A stretch of 64,000 nt of DNA from GWE2-42-39 sp034003625 (GCA_034003625.1 JAVEYG010000021.1:1-64000), one strand, 5' to 3'. Counted from the first letter of the stretch, positions 7,187 to 16,012 are shown. Numbers and translations: made by a program. Notes: a model not told the origin generated them from the sequence alone.

Positions 7187-8473
7187 TCATTTTCCAAATG
7201 TCCGGGTGTACTGGAAACCATATTGAATATCGGGGGCATTATTTACCGAAAAATAATCTTCTCCCACATTGAACGAGAAATCGCCTTTTGCCGCTTTAAA
7301 ACCCATAAAAATGTACGACTTCACAGAAAAGAAATACATGGATGCCGCTGTAAGTTTGGCATGTTTGAACTGTTCCTTTACTTCAAAACCTTCCCAAATT
7401 TCGCCCGGCTGGAGAAAAGCCACGCCCAAATCATCGTACTTGTCCTGAGAATGGCTGAAAATATATCCGTCCAAAAACGGATCCTGATAATTGTTTATCA
7501 ACCCAAAATAAAACACGCGGCCCCTCTTCGACACAAAATTAAACGACAAATACGATTTGGCTGAGTTCCTGAAATCCAGATCGATCATATTCACCGTTTC
7601 GTTCAGGCTGACCAGCGAATGGTGAGTAATTTGAAAATCGAGACCAAAATCAGTATAAAAACCGGGTGAAATTTTTTTTCGATAGAGAAAAGCCCCGGAA
7701 AAACCTCCTGCAATTTTCTGATAATACTTATTCAGCGGCAGTTCCATATGGGCGCCAAGCTGAAATGTATGGTACGAGGCAGGGTTCACTTTTCGCCATA
7801 ACGGATGGTAATAATGCAGGTCGAAGGTCCCCAAAAATGTATCTCCTTCATCAATCCGGATTGATTCGTTGTTTTCATCTTTGAATGCGATGTGCGCTTT
7901 GTTGAAGATATACTGGTATCGCCCAAAATTATCGTGAAGACCAATACGGTCGTGAAACCATTCGATAAAATCGTCGCTGGCAATATGATGGACAAATGCC
8001 GTCCCCTCCGATAAAAGGTGCGTATTCAGCTTAAAAATAAACGAGCCTTTTCGGCCCAGTTGCCACAAATACGTGAAACTAAGGTTTTGCAATACTCCGT
8101 CGGACGAGAATGTTTTATGGTCAACCGGAACCTGGTTCAAAAAAAAATAATATGGGCGCTGCGTCATGTAAAGGGCATTCACTTCGGTCTGCTGCCGCGG
8201 GGTCAGGTACCTCGGATAGTATATGGTTGATTGCGGGTGCCAGTTATTGCCCATGGAATAGCCAATCGAAAATTTACTGCCTTTTTGGACAAATGTACCC
8301 ATATAAAACGGGTGATCGAGGGTAAAAATCCCGAAGGGATGTACCGGGTTCACTTCCGTAAATAGCAAATCGTCATTAAAAATGGAAGGAATGCTATCCT
8401 TTTCACGGGCAGACAGGTTTTGAAAAGAAACCAAAAGCAGCAGCGCAGCAAGCATTTTTTTTAAAATTCCCAT
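7187..8473 (-). CDS. Predicted outer-membrane beta-barrel protein of unknown function
   Basis: The 428-residue product starts with a signal peptide (MGILKKMLAALLLLVSFQNLSA). The rest alternates aromatic and polar residues as in outer-membrane barrels, with repeated strand-like segments (SFIFKLNTHLLSEG, FQLGAHMELPLN, YGFQYTRTFGK) and a final aromatic strand. The family is not one I can name; the barrel layout recalls DUF3187 proteins. The start at 8473 gives the signal peptide directly; the open frame runs 37 codons further upstream, but that part overlaps maf. It lies 11 bases after maf on the same strand and may be in the maf operon. Confidence 0.6.
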   Translation of the reverse strand: MGILKKMLAALLLLVSFQNLSAREKDSIPSIFNDDLLFTEVNPVHPFGIFTLDHPFYMGTFVQKGSKFSIGYSMGNNWHPQSTIYYPRYLTPRQQTEVNALYMTQRPYYFFLNQVPVDHKTFSSDGVLQNLSFTYLWQLGRKGSFIFKLNTHLLSEGTAFVHHIASDDFIEWFHDRIGLHDNFGRYQYIFNKAHIAFKDENNESIRIDEGDTFLGTFDLHYYHPLWRKVNPASYHTFQLGAHMELPLNKYYQKIAGGFSGAFLYRKKISPGFYTDFGLDFQITHHSLVSLNETVNMIDLDFRNSAKSYLSFNFVSKRGRVFYFGLINNYQDPFLDGYIFSHSQDKYDDLGVAFLQPGEIWEGFEVKEQFKHAKLTAASMYFFSVKSYIFMGFKAAKGDFSFNVGEDYFSVNNAPDIQYGFQYTRTFGK

Positions 8474-8484
8474 CCTGCTGCGTT

Positions 8485-9069
8485 TTAAAAAGTTGCCAGA
8501 TGAGTGTACAACTGCTGCACCGGCAGACCCATCACATTGAAATACGAACCGTCGATCCGGTAAATCCCCACATAGCCAATCCATTCCTGGATACCATACG
8601 CACCTGCCTTATCGAATGGTTTGCAATTTTCGATGTAAAAATCGATCTCCTCATCGCTCAGTTTCTTAAACCAGACTTTCGTGGCAACGCTAAAAACTAC
8701 TTTCTTTTCATTCGAGCGCAAACAAACCCCGGTTATCACTTCGTGCTTTTTTCCCGAAAGGGACTGTAACATTCCACGGGCATGAGCCGCATCGTCCGGT
8801 TTATTGAGTATTTTCCCTTCCAACACAACAATGGTATCGGCAGTAATGACCAGCTGATTTCCCTTCAACTCCGGAAGAAGTGCATCTGCTTTTTTCTCAG
8901 CCAGAAAAGCAGCTACCTTTTCCACCGGCATATCATCCGGAAACGATTCATCGGCACCGGTCTCCATTGGATCAAAAGTCAACCCCAGGTCAGATAACAA
9001 TTGTTGCCTGCGTGGGGATTTCGAAGCCAGGATGATCGAATATTTCGTAAGGTCCGGGAGCAGGTTCAT
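8485..9069 (-). CDS. maf: Maf-family nucleoside triphosphate pyrophosphatase
   Basis: A 194-residue cytoplasmic Maf protein, which hydrolyses non-canonical or methylated nucleoside triphosphates (dTTP/UTP-type in the YhdE group) to the monophosphate. IILASKSPRRQQLL near residue 12 is the family's substrate-binding motif, TADTIVVLEGKILNKP (about 76-91) holds the catalytic aspartate, and GKKHEVITGV and DKAGAYGIQ follow as in the family. It overlaps the upstream phosphatase gene by four bases (ATGA), so both are translated together. Confidence 0.92.
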   Translation of the reverse strand: MNLLPDLTKYSIILASKSPRRQQLLSDLGLTFDPMETGADESFPDDMPVEKVAAFLAEKKADALLPELKGNQLVITADTIVVLEGKILNKPDDAAHARGMLQSLSGKKHEVITGVCLRSNEKKVVFSVATKVWFKKLSDEEIDFYIENCKPFDKAGAYGIQEWIGYVGIYRIDGSYFNVMGLPVQQLYTHLATF

Positions 9070-9596
9070 GAGGTTTTCCAGTGAAAAGAGTTTTCATTTA
9101 TCCAGGTATCCTGCGCCCGCATTACCTGTTCGATCACATCGCGCACACAGCCTTCACCGCCTTTCTTGTCGGAGATATATTTTGAAACGGTACGGATATC
9201 CGGCACCGCATCTTTCGGACAGACAGGCATCCCGATTGTTTTCAACACTGGGAGATCGGGCATGTCGTCGCCCATGTACAAGACTTCTTCTTCCCTCAGC
9301 CCGGTTTTCTTCAGAAAATCATCTAAGCAGACCAATTTATCGAAAGCCCCCATATAAATATGCTTCACCCCTAATTTTTCGTACCGGAGCTTCACCCGTT
9401 CAATGACACCGCCGGTGATAATGGCTACCTCATAGCCACTGATGACTGCATTACGGATGGCGTAGCCGTCTTTCAGATTGGTTGTCCGAATAGGGTCTCC
9501 GTCTTCATTCAGCGGGGAAATGTCTGACGACAAAACCCCGTCCACATCGAAAACAAATGCTTTTATCTGTTTAAATTCTTCCTTTATAAATGTCAT
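9066..9596 (-). CDS. KdsC-like HAD phosphatase (3-deoxy-D-manno-octulosonate 8-phosphate phosphatase type)
   Basis: The 176-residue protein is a short C0-type HAD phosphatase: FVFDVDGVL near residue 14 holds the nucleophile and acid/base aspartates, ITGG lies near 60, and MGDDMPDLPVL near 110 is motif IV. This size and the GGEGCVRDVIE tail are those of KdsC, which makes Kdo for lipopolysaccharide. Other sugar phosphatases share the fold, so the substrate is inferred. It lies between the Rossmann/DUF2520 gene, whose stop directly precedes its ATG, and maf. Confidence 0.82.
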   Translation of the reverse strand: MTFIKEEFKQIKAFVFDVDGVLSSDISPLNEDGDPIRTTNLKDGYAIRNAVISGYEVAIITGGVIERVKLRYEKLGVKHIYMGAFDKLVCLDDFLKKTGLREEEVLYMGDDMPDLPVLKTIGMPVCPKDAVPDIRTVSKYISDKKGGEGCVRDVIEQVMRAQDTWINENSFHWKTS

Positions 9597-10370
9597 TTAT
9601 GAATGGTGTAATTGATGAATACTTTCGGAAAGAAGCTGATAGATTTTCTGAAGTTCTGGTTTATCGTTCAGCAATTCCAAATGTTTCCGGATGATTTCCC
9701 GATCGTTTCTGGCCGCAGGGCCGGTTTGTACTTCAACAGGGTTCATTTTCTGTACTTTTTCCGTTGTTTCCTGAATTAACGGATAAAGTAATTCCAGCCC
9801 CATATTGTGTTCGCTCAGCAAGTTTCTGCTCAATGCATACAGGTGGTTCACGAAATTGCAGCTAAGTACAGCCGCCACATGCAGAACAAGCCGCTGTGCC
9901 GAATCAAGGCGGGTAATTTTGTATGAAACTTTCCGGGCAACCCCTTCCAGATTTTTAAAGTTTTCAGGGGTATTGGCCTCCAAACAAACCGGCACATTAC
10001 TAAAATCGACCTTTTTGTTCTTCGAAAAAGTTTGAAACGGATAAAAAACACCATAATTTTCAGTGTATGCCGAAAGAATCTCCATTGGAAGGCTGCCCGC
10101 GGTATGTACGACCAGGCTGTTCCCGAAATTCACATGACCGGCAACCTCGGATATGACATCATCTTTCACTGCAAGAATATACATATCGCTATGTTCTTTT
10201 ATTGCTGAAAGATCGGTAGTAAACGAAGCATTTATTTTACCGGCCAAAGCTCTTGCAGACTCAGTGGTACGACTATATACCTGAATAATATTCATACCAC
10301 TGTCGTACAAAGCCTGCCCCAACTGGGTAGCTAAATTCCCGGCTCCTATTAAAACTACATTTTTGATCAT
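9597..10370 (-). CDS. Rossmann-fold and DUF2520 protein, predicted NAD(P)-dependent oxidoreductase
   Basis: A 257-residue protein with the N-terminal dinucleotide-binding motif VVLIGAGNLATQLGQAL and the F420-oxidoreductase-like strand order (YSRTTESA, YILAVKDDVI, VVHTAGSLP), followed by the helical DUF2520 domain (about 125-255). The role of the family is unsettled; members resemble ketopantoate-reductase-like enzymes. The start at 10370 puts the GxGNxA motif near residue 8, as usual; the frame is open for 25 more codons upstream but that segment is hydrophobic and unrelated. Three genes from here to maf are packed without gaps. Confidence 0.8.
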   Translation of the reverse strand: MIKNVVLIGAGNLATQLGQALYDSGMNIIQVYSRTTESARALAGKINASFTTDLSAIKEHSDMYILAVKDDVISEVAGHVNFGNSLVVHTAGSLPMEILSAYTENYGVFYPFQTFSKNKKVDFSNVPVCLEANTPENFKNLEGVARKVSYKITRLDSAQRLVLHVAAVLSCNFVNHLYALSRNLLSEHNMGLELLYPLIQETTEKVQKMNPVEVQTGPAARNDREIIRKHLELLNDKPELQKIYQLLSESIHQLHHS

Positions 10371-10493
10371 CCGTGAAAAATAAAGCGGCAAGATACAAAA
10401 ATGAAAAAGAAAACAACCAACCGATTTACAGAAAAACCCGATCAATCGACAACTGATAAAATAGTAGGCATGCGGAAAATTTCAGACAACCCT

Positions 10494-11489
10494 TTACTTC
10501 GAGGCGATTCTCATTGCCTTCAGGTTTTCGTGCGGAGTAGAAACCGTAATTTCACAACCGGCAGATAAAATGAATTTCCTTCCTTTTTCCGCCTCCAGCA
10601 ATTTCCGGCAAAGTTGTTCCACTTCGAATGCAGTGCTGTTCTGAATAACAACCGGATTCAGATTACCGCAGCGAATCACATCCGGTCCAACGATACGAAA
10701 AGCGTCTTCCATGCTTACCATATAATCAATATCCAGAATATCCAGGTTCAGGTCTTTCAGCGAAGGCAACAGATGCGTAATATCCCCGCAAATGTGCAGT
10801 TTTACTTTGGCGCCCCGCCCGTGAATGAAACTGATTATCTCGCGGTGCCGCTCTTTGATAAACAAGTCATAGGTCATCCGGTCAATCTGCGAGCAAATGG
10901 CGTCACCCATTCCTATAATATCACAACCTGCTTCTATTTGAGCTTTTGCAAAATCTTTGGCCGTTTGCACACATTTATCAAGCAAAAAATTAGAAAAATC
11001 AGGATCTAGCATCAGCTGCATCAGCATATTGCTGATTCCGGTCAAGTCACATGCTTCTGCCAGCGGGCCTTCGATCCAGCCGATAACCGGCACTTCTCCC
11101 TTCAATTCTTTCTGAAATAATTCGGCCCCGAGTATCCGGTCTAAAGTACGGTCGCACTTATAAACATCGGGGCGCTTCAGGTTTTTAATATCGTCGATAT
11201 TCTGAATCAGTAGTTGTTCGCAACGGGGAACCTGTTCGGCAGGAAAACTAACTTTTGCGCCAAACGCTGAAGTTTCGCGATACGGATCGGAAATCAACCC
11301 GACCATGTCGGTTTCAAAATAGTTCATGCAACGGATATTCGACTTAACCAGAACCTTGTGATCAGATGCAAATTCGCCGTAGGTATTCCCGTTAAATCGC
11401 GCTGCAAAGTGCATCAATATTGGACGGAACAACACCGGACCGGTGACATCGCCGCTGCTCAGTTTTTCGAATTGGTTTTTTTTGGTCAT
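10494..11489 (-). CDS. Uroporphyrinogen decarboxylase-like (URO-D superfamily) methyltransferase-type protein
   Basis: The 331-residue protein belongs to the URO-D fold group that includes the corrinoid-dependent MtaA/CmuA methyltransferases. The zinc-site residues of that branch are visible as H-x-C in LHICGDIT (about 250) and a cysteine in ILSAGCEI (about 310), so a methyltransferase is more likely than haem biosynthesis. No corrinoid protein is encoded nearby. ATG at 11489 is chosen; a TTG eight codons upstream is the only other in-frame option. It lies 101 bases from the MFS transporter on the same strand, which suggests that the two handle one compound. Confidence 0.75.
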   Translation of the reverse strand: MTKKNQFEKLSSGDVTGPVLFRPILMHFAARFNGNTYGEFASDHKVLVKSNIRCMNYFETDMVGLISDPYRETSAFGAKVSFPAEQVPRCEQLLIQNIDDIKNLKRPDVYKCDRTLDRILGAELFQKELKGEVPVIGWIEGPLAEACDLTGISNMLMQLMLDPDFSNFLLDKCVQTAKDFAKAQIEAGCDIIGMGDAICSQIDRMTYDLFIKERHREIISFIHGRGAKVKLHICGDITHLLPSLKDLNLDILDIDYMVSMEDAFRIVGPDVIRCGNLNPVVIQNSTAFEVEQLCRKLLEAEKGRKFILSAGCEITVSTPHENLKAMRIASK

Positions 11490-11590
11490 TGTTGGTTCTT
11501 TTGTGCTACCCAAAACTACGGATTAAAATTTCAGAGACAAACAACCAAACCAAGATTATGCCATTCCTTTTTTATTATTTTGCGAAAAGA

Positions 11591-12835
11591 TCAATCTTCC
11601 TGTTTATCGGCAACTTTCGGTTTAAGCATGGTTAATTGCAAAACAATAGCTATTGCGACAGGAATGGACAACATGGCCATATCGCGCCCCAAGTTTCCGG
11701 AATCCGTTGATTTTCCGAGAAAATTGGTAATCATCGCCCCGCCGAATACTCCGATCATATTCATTAATCCATAACCCGCCGCCCGATGACGGGAAGAAAC
11801 AAACTGACAAAGAATTGGCATATTGTTGGCGTCGAACATCCCAAAACCAATTCCAAACATAACTGCCCCCATAATAACAGCAACGAACCCTTGCCCCAAT
11901 CCAAGCATGAAAATAGCCGGGATGGTCAATCCCAGTCCGATTGCCCCGGTGTAAATTCGTCCGCGAAGATTACGGATTATCCACCTGTCGGCCAGTATCC
12001 CTCCAAAAATCACCCCAATGAAAGAAGATGCAGCAATGGTTATGGTCGACAACGGGCCTGAAAACGACATATCAATATGAAGGCTTTCGGCAAAGAGTGT
12101 AGGAATCCAGTTTTTCACAGCCCATCCGGGAAAACTTGGCGCAGCAAAATAATACAGGATAACCCAGAAACTGAGGGTGCCCAAAAGCATTCCCAGACTG
12201 TATTTTACTGAACCAAACCCGCTGATCCCGTTTTTCTCGCCGGGTTTCATCGCAGGTTCTCTGTTCTCTTTCAGGAAAAGAACCAGAATTAGGCTGTATA
12301 AAATTCCGGCTAGCCCAAATGTATGAAATGCCTGCTGCCACGACCAGATATGAGCCACAGTTGCCCCAAATCCACCCAAAGCTTGTCCCATGTAAAGCCC
12401 GGTCATGTGTATACCGACAGCCAGCGAGCGGGTATTTCCCCTGTGATAATCGGCAATCAAAGAAAGTCCGGCAGGAATATACAGCGCTTCGCTAACACCC
12501 ATGATGGCCCTCAAAACATATAACTGATCAAAAGTTTGCGCATAGCCCATTGCCAACGTTACACCCGACCAAACAGCCAGACTTCCAACAATCAGCCATT
12601 TGCGGTTTATCCGGTCAGCAATGAGTCCGGCAAAAGGACTCATCATCCCATAAATCCAAAGAAATACAGCCATTAAACGTCCAAAATTTTCCGCCGTTTC
12701 GAGTTCGCGGATGTCGCCCATCATGGCCACTTTCATGGTCGAAAGCATTTGCCTGTCCATGTAATTCAACAGGGCAACGCCCCACAAGAGGGCAACAACC
12801 ACCCAGGGATAAAAAGATTTGATTTTCGATGTCAT
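11591..12835 (-). CDS. MFS transporter of the anion:cation symporter type
   Basis: A 414-residue inner-membrane protein with twelve predicted helices. LNYMDRQMLS in the first helix and GLIADRINRKWLI in loop 2-3 are typical of the ACS family (hexuronate, phthalate and sugar acid transporters), and the second half repeats the motif as GGILADRWIIRNLRG. Start: ATG at 12835 gives MTSKIKSFYPW, directly before helix 1; the longer frame overlaps the neighbouring gene. The URO-D-like gene follows. The substrate is unknown; a sugar acid or other organic anion is likely for the family. Confidence 0.82.
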   Translation of the reverse strand: MTSKIKSFYPWVVVALLWGVALLNYMDRQMLSTMKVAMMGDIRELETAENFGRLMAVFLWIYGMMSPFAGLIADRINRKWLIVGSLAVWSGVTLAMGYAQTFDQLYVLRAIMGVSEALYIPAGLSLIADYHRGNTRSLAVGIHMTGLYMGQALGGFGATVAHIWSWQQAFHTFGLAGILYSLILVLFLKENREPAMKPGEKNGISGFGSVKYSLGMLLGTLSFWVILYYFAAPSFPGWAVKNWIPTLFAESLHIDMSFSGPLSTITIAASSFIGVIFGGILADRWIIRNLRGRIYTGAIGLGLTIPAIFMLGLGQGFVAVIMGAVMFGIGFGMFDANNMPILCQFVSSRHRAAGYGLMNMIGVFGGAMITNFLGKSTDSGNLGRDMAMLSIPVAIAIVLQLTMLKPKVADKQED

Positions 12836-12848
12836 GAAATATTGTGTT

Positions 12849-13160
12849 TTAATTGATTGGTTCTCCGGCACGAATTTGTTTGTAATAATACGAAACTGCT
12901 GCGCCATATGCGCTTGCTTTCTTTTGTTTTTTTGCGAGTTCTTTAAACTTCTGCCGTTCTGATTCTTTTTGCAATGCCTGTTTTGCCATAGCTACTGCTT
13001 CTGAAAATTGTTGCTGGGCTGCTTTTTGTTTTTCGCTTAATGGTGTTTTGCGGGGTGATAAAATATAGGCAGTTGTCTTATTTCCCCGCCTGCGGAAAAC
13101 CAGATTGCTAATCTTCCCTGAAAAAAGTGCGATTAGCGCATTGTGGTTAATTTTTGTCAT
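12849..13160 (-). CDS. Small basic protein of a Bacteroidota family, paralogue of the 13297-13914 product
   Basis: The 103-residue protein reads MTKINHNALIALFSGKISNL followed by VFRRRGNKTTAY and PRKTPLSEKQKAAQQQFSEA. The pattern SGK-x-x-NL-x-FR-x-RG-x-KT-x(4)-PRK recurs in the gene at 13297-13914, so the two are paralogues. The tail AYGAAVSYYYKQI also matches AFNVAVADFLNAP there. I cannot name a function; short proteins of this build, some listed as DUF6266, are frequent in the phylum. It is basic and rich in Lys, Arg and Gln in the middle, so nucleic acid binding is possible but unproven. ATG at 13160 is preferred over an in-frame start eight codons earlier. Confidence 0.6.
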   Translation of the reverse strand: MTKINHNALIALFSGKISNLVFRRRGNKTTAYILSPRKTPLSEKQKAAQQQFSEAVAMAKQALQKESERQKFKELAKKQKKASAYGAAVSYYYKQIRAGEPIN

Positions 13161-13250
13161 TGTATTTTTCTTTCTTAGGTTCACTTCACCTATACTCCAC
13201 CCTTACTTATCCTACGTTCATATCTTTGTTCTTCGATAGTTCTTACAAAG

Positions 13251-13289
13251 AACGACGCTGACAGGTTTTGAAAACGCTGTCAGGTCGTT
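13251..13289 (-). terminator. Long hairpin, likely terminator of the 13297-13914 gene
   Basis: AACGAC-G-CTGACAGGTTTT on one side pairs with AAAAC-G-CTGTCAGGTCGTT on the other, with single-base bulges and a one-base tip, making an almost continuous stem. It follows the small paralogue gene. The T-rich tail on the minus strand (TTCTTTG) is weak, so it may also be a dispersed palindrome rather than a dedicated terminator. Confidence 0.6.
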
Positions 13290-13296
13290 CCATAAT

Positions 13297-13914
13297 CTAT
13301 CCTGCATTGTTTCCCAATACTTTTTTTGGGGCAATATTATCTTGGTACGGTTCCGACCTGCTGGTCCTTTTCGGTGAGATTACCGGGCAAGTCGGATGCA
13401 CGGATGATAATTTTATCGCCATCCAGCGATTCGTTAGCCGCTGTTGCGGTGTACGCCACCAGCCAGTGCCAGTTTCTGTTACAGCATTGCCGCTTTCTAC
13501 TTCCGATCCGTCGGCATTGAGGATGGTTACAGTAACTTCCACTATCTGAAAATCATCGGTTGCATGCACCCGAATATAACTGTCGGGCTGGCCGGTGTAG
13601 TGACTCAAATCGATTTCCCTGATCTGCGGTGCATTCAAAAAATCGGCCACAGCCACATTAAATGCAGACTGACCTTCCCCGGCAGAGGCATTGTAAGCTG
13701 CTTTTCGCAGCGGGTCAGTAATAGAGGTTTTTCCATACAAAATGGCTTCCTGAAAACGCAGTTGATGTTGCTCCTGCGCTTCGCTTGGTTCCTGCTCGTT
13801 CTTACGGGGAGTTTTCGATACAATGGTTTTTCCGCCGCGATTGCGGAATACAATCAGGTTCCCCAGTTTTCCACTGAGGCCTGTCGTGACGATGTTGTTT
13901 CCAACTTTTGCCAT
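13297..13914 (-). pseudogene. Small paralogue gene with a frameshift near 13453
   Basis: The open frame gives 205 residues. Residues 1-153 read well: SGKLGNLIVFRNRGGKTIV, then an acidic middle part and beta-rich IVEVTVTILNADGSEVESGN. After GTGWW (codons 152-153 at 13456-13461) the frame turns into unlikely RTPQQRLTNRWM. Shifting one base from 13453 gives YTATAANESLDGDKIIIRAS and then DLPGNLTEKDQQVGTVPR, ending at a stop at 13337-13339. The original gene was therefore probably 13337-13914 and has lost one base. It is either a recent pseudogene or a sequencing error. It shares its N-terminal motif with the product at 12849-13160. No function is known to me. Confidence 0.7.
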
Positions 13915-14384
13915 GATTTTTGGTTTTTAATTGAAGTTAAACACTTTAAATTCTCCCTTTTTAAAAATCTAATGTATCGTCCATCAATTATCTTATTCAC
14001 AAGATGATTTCGATATAAAAGATGCCATATATCAATGATATGGTTTATTGTGTTTTTCAATTACCCCCTAATCCCCAAACCGGGGACTTCTGGTCTGCAC
14101 AAACTTGTTGTTTTATTTTTTGTACGCAAAGACGCCAAGACCCAAAGAATACTTTCGAAAAAATAATCATCCTCCTGTGTGTCAAAATTTTTTGTCATAG
14201 GTGTTTCAATTCATTCGTTTTATAGCAATCATTCCATTCATCTTTCCCAAAGTAAAGGACTGTAAAAGGTCATTCTTCTTTTTGTCCGAAATTGTCTGGT
14301 TTTAATCCGATTTCACTGAAAGGTACCGGAAGAAATCCAGGCAAAGCCTTATTATACAACCAAACGTCCCCTTCCTATTCCCTT
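13915..14384. other. Gene-free gap with degenerate intergenic repeats
   Basis: I see no coding region. CCATAT-ATCAATG-ATATGG is an inverted repeat at about 14023-14041. TCCCC-AAACC-GGGGA at 14072-14086 belongs to the same type of palindrome as the copy at 25848-25865. The phrase CGCAAAGACGCCAAGAC at about 14126-14142 is low-complexity. The promoter of the paralogue gene that starts at 13914 should lie in the first part. Confidence 0.5.
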
Positions 14385-14744
14385 TTATTTTAAACTTCTG
14401 TATGACTTTACAACTTGTTTCGCTTCATCGAATAAACCTGCCTCGTAAACTAAAGAAACTCCCGTGGGGAAACGCTTCTGTATGTTTCCTGAAAGCAATT
14501 CGTCCTTACCCGGACGCAACCTGAGCAGTGGTATTTTCTTTTCACGCGCTACCGAATATATCAAATCAATATCATTCAAATTCGACTGTCCTAAATCAAA
14601 ACTTTTTATCGAATCCAATTTGAAGATTTCAGGCACATTAAAATCAATTTTTCCACACGAATGGATTCCACCTACACCCAGCGTTTTCAGCAACTCTTGC
14701 AATAGCTTGTTCATTTTTTGTGTGCAGATAATATTTAAAATCAT
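14385..14744 (-). pseudogene. C-terminal fragment of a URO-D-like protein
   Basis: The 119-residue frame reads LLKTLGVGGIHSCGKIDFNV and DSIKSFDLGQSNLNDIDLIY, which is the last third of a URO-D superfamily barrel, with the H-x-C zinc motif (IHSCGK) kept. The full family has 330 or more residues, so about two thirds of the N-terminus are missing. The ATG at 14744 overlaps the stop of the sialidase-like gene (ATGA), so it may still be translated. It is a likely remnant left by deletion or by insertion of the neighbouring locus; a short functional domain is the alternative. Confidence 0.6.
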
Positions 14745-16012
14745 TTAAATAGCCGGTTGGGTTTGTTCCAATGGATCCGTGCAACAAAAACACTTCCATC
14801 GCTCCCGTATTTTTCTACTCCGCGAGGTTGCATCCACTCCGAGACCGTTACCCAGGTCTCATTTTTACTCACATCAGTAACTCCAAAGTTCCCAAGTCGT
14901 GCTCCTCGCTCCGGTACTAAAATTTGTTCGGTTGCACGGATCACCCACAATCGTTCAGGGTCAACCCGGGCAATGAACAGCGGAGCACGATGGCGGAATA
15001 CATGGTCGTTGTTAGCTCCCCGCCGGGTGTAAACCAAAAACAATCCATCACTGTGCGTAACCCAATGTTGCTGTGTGTTGTAGTTGCCCAAATCCGTTCC
15101 GTCGTCGAATTTCCAGGGCTTTATGGGATCAAAATGCAGTCCATCACCGCTTCGCGTTACAAAGCCCTCTTTATCATTGCGGATTGTCAGAAAAAATTCG
15201 CCGTTAAACCATGTTAATGAGGGTTCTCCCAACCCACGGGTATCATTGTCAATTGACAGTTCATTACCACAACGTAGATATTTAAGTATTTTACCATCAA
15301 ATGAACAGTGAACAACAATAACAGCCGAATTTTTTCCTGGCGGACGAAAAGTTATAGGAAGCAATATTGTACCGTCCGGCAAATCGAAGCGCTGTACACA
15401 TCCCGCATTAGCATTATGAAATTTTTCATAATCAGGTATTTCCAACTCTTGCAAATCTATCCAATTACTATTGTCCGGATTATATATTGAATAGGCAATG
15501 TGAGGTGGAAGAGATTCTGCTTTTTCCCAATCTTTGGTATAAACAAAGGTCTTACCAATACCCATTAGCTTTTGACTATGCTTATGCCATGTCGGCCAAA
15601 AGTCAGCTATTGTGCATAACTGCTCAATGTCATTAAGTTGTATTCCTACTGCCGATAAATTTTTAATTTCCTTAGGTTCTGTCCAATTCTTGCCCATATC
15701 TTTCGTTTCCATTCCGTATATCCCCCTAAAGATATCACTTCCTGACAGATCAAGTTTATTGACCGTCATTACAATATGAGGAAAACTATTTTTCCCGATA
15801 TGTGGTACAATGCCAGCCCGTGGATGTGCCCAGCAGAAATTTCCGTCAAAAAAGCGAGTTGGTGATTGAAGTGACAACTCAAATTCTTTTTGGTTTTTCT
15901 TGCTGAAAGATATACCGGCTGTTAATGGTAAGCTAAAAAATGAGATTCCACCTATTAGTGAAAATTTCAAAAAATCTCGCCGTCCTTTGGTTTTATCATG
16001 GCAATTCATCAT
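14741..16012 (-). CDS. Tat-exported sialidase-fold (BNR repeat) protein
   Basis: The product (423 residues from 16012) has a twin-arginine signal, GRRDFLKFSLIGG, followed by a hydrophobic stretch. The remainder looks like a six-bladed sialidase propeller: TKDMGKNW (an Asp box, S/T-x-D-x-G-x-x-W), a weaker RSGDGLHF, and blade-type repeats. The FRIP motif of true GH33 sialidases is not seen; HPRAGIVP lies where it would be. It may be an exo-sialidase relative with another glycosidase role. Tat export means folding in the cytoplasm before export to the periplasm. The start overlaps the deacetylase stop by 17 bases; several in-frame ATGs exist. Confidence 0.65.
   Translation of the reverse strand: MMNCHDKTKGRRDFLKFSLIGGISFFSLPLTAGISFSKKNQKEFELSLQSPTRFFDGNFCWAHPRAGIVPHIGKNSFPHIVMTVNKLDLSGSDIFRGIYGMETKDMGKNWTEPKEIKNLSAVGIQLNDIEQLCTIADFWPTWHKHSQKLMGIGKTFVYTKDWEKAESLPPHIAYSIYNPDNSNWIDLQELEIPDYEKFHNANAGCVQRFDLPDGTILLPITFRPPGKNSAVIVVHCSFDGKILKYLRCGNELSIDNDTRGLGEPSLTWFNGEFFLTIRNDKEGFVTRSGDGLHFDPIKPWKFDDGTDLGNYNTQQHWVTHSDGLFLVYTRRGANNDHVFRHRAPLFIARVDPERLWVIRATEQILVPERGARLGNFGVTDVSKNETWVTVSEWMQPRGVEKYGSDGSVFVARIHWNKPNRLFK

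Noticed and set aside
11358..12061. Open frames on the plus strand opposite the URO-D-like and MFS genes
   Set aside because: They overlap clear membrane and barrel coding on the minus strand; no homology pattern is visible.
13297..13454. The open-frame C-terminus of the small paralogue as real protein
   Set aside because: The shifted frame gives a far more natural sequence with a stop at 13337-13339.
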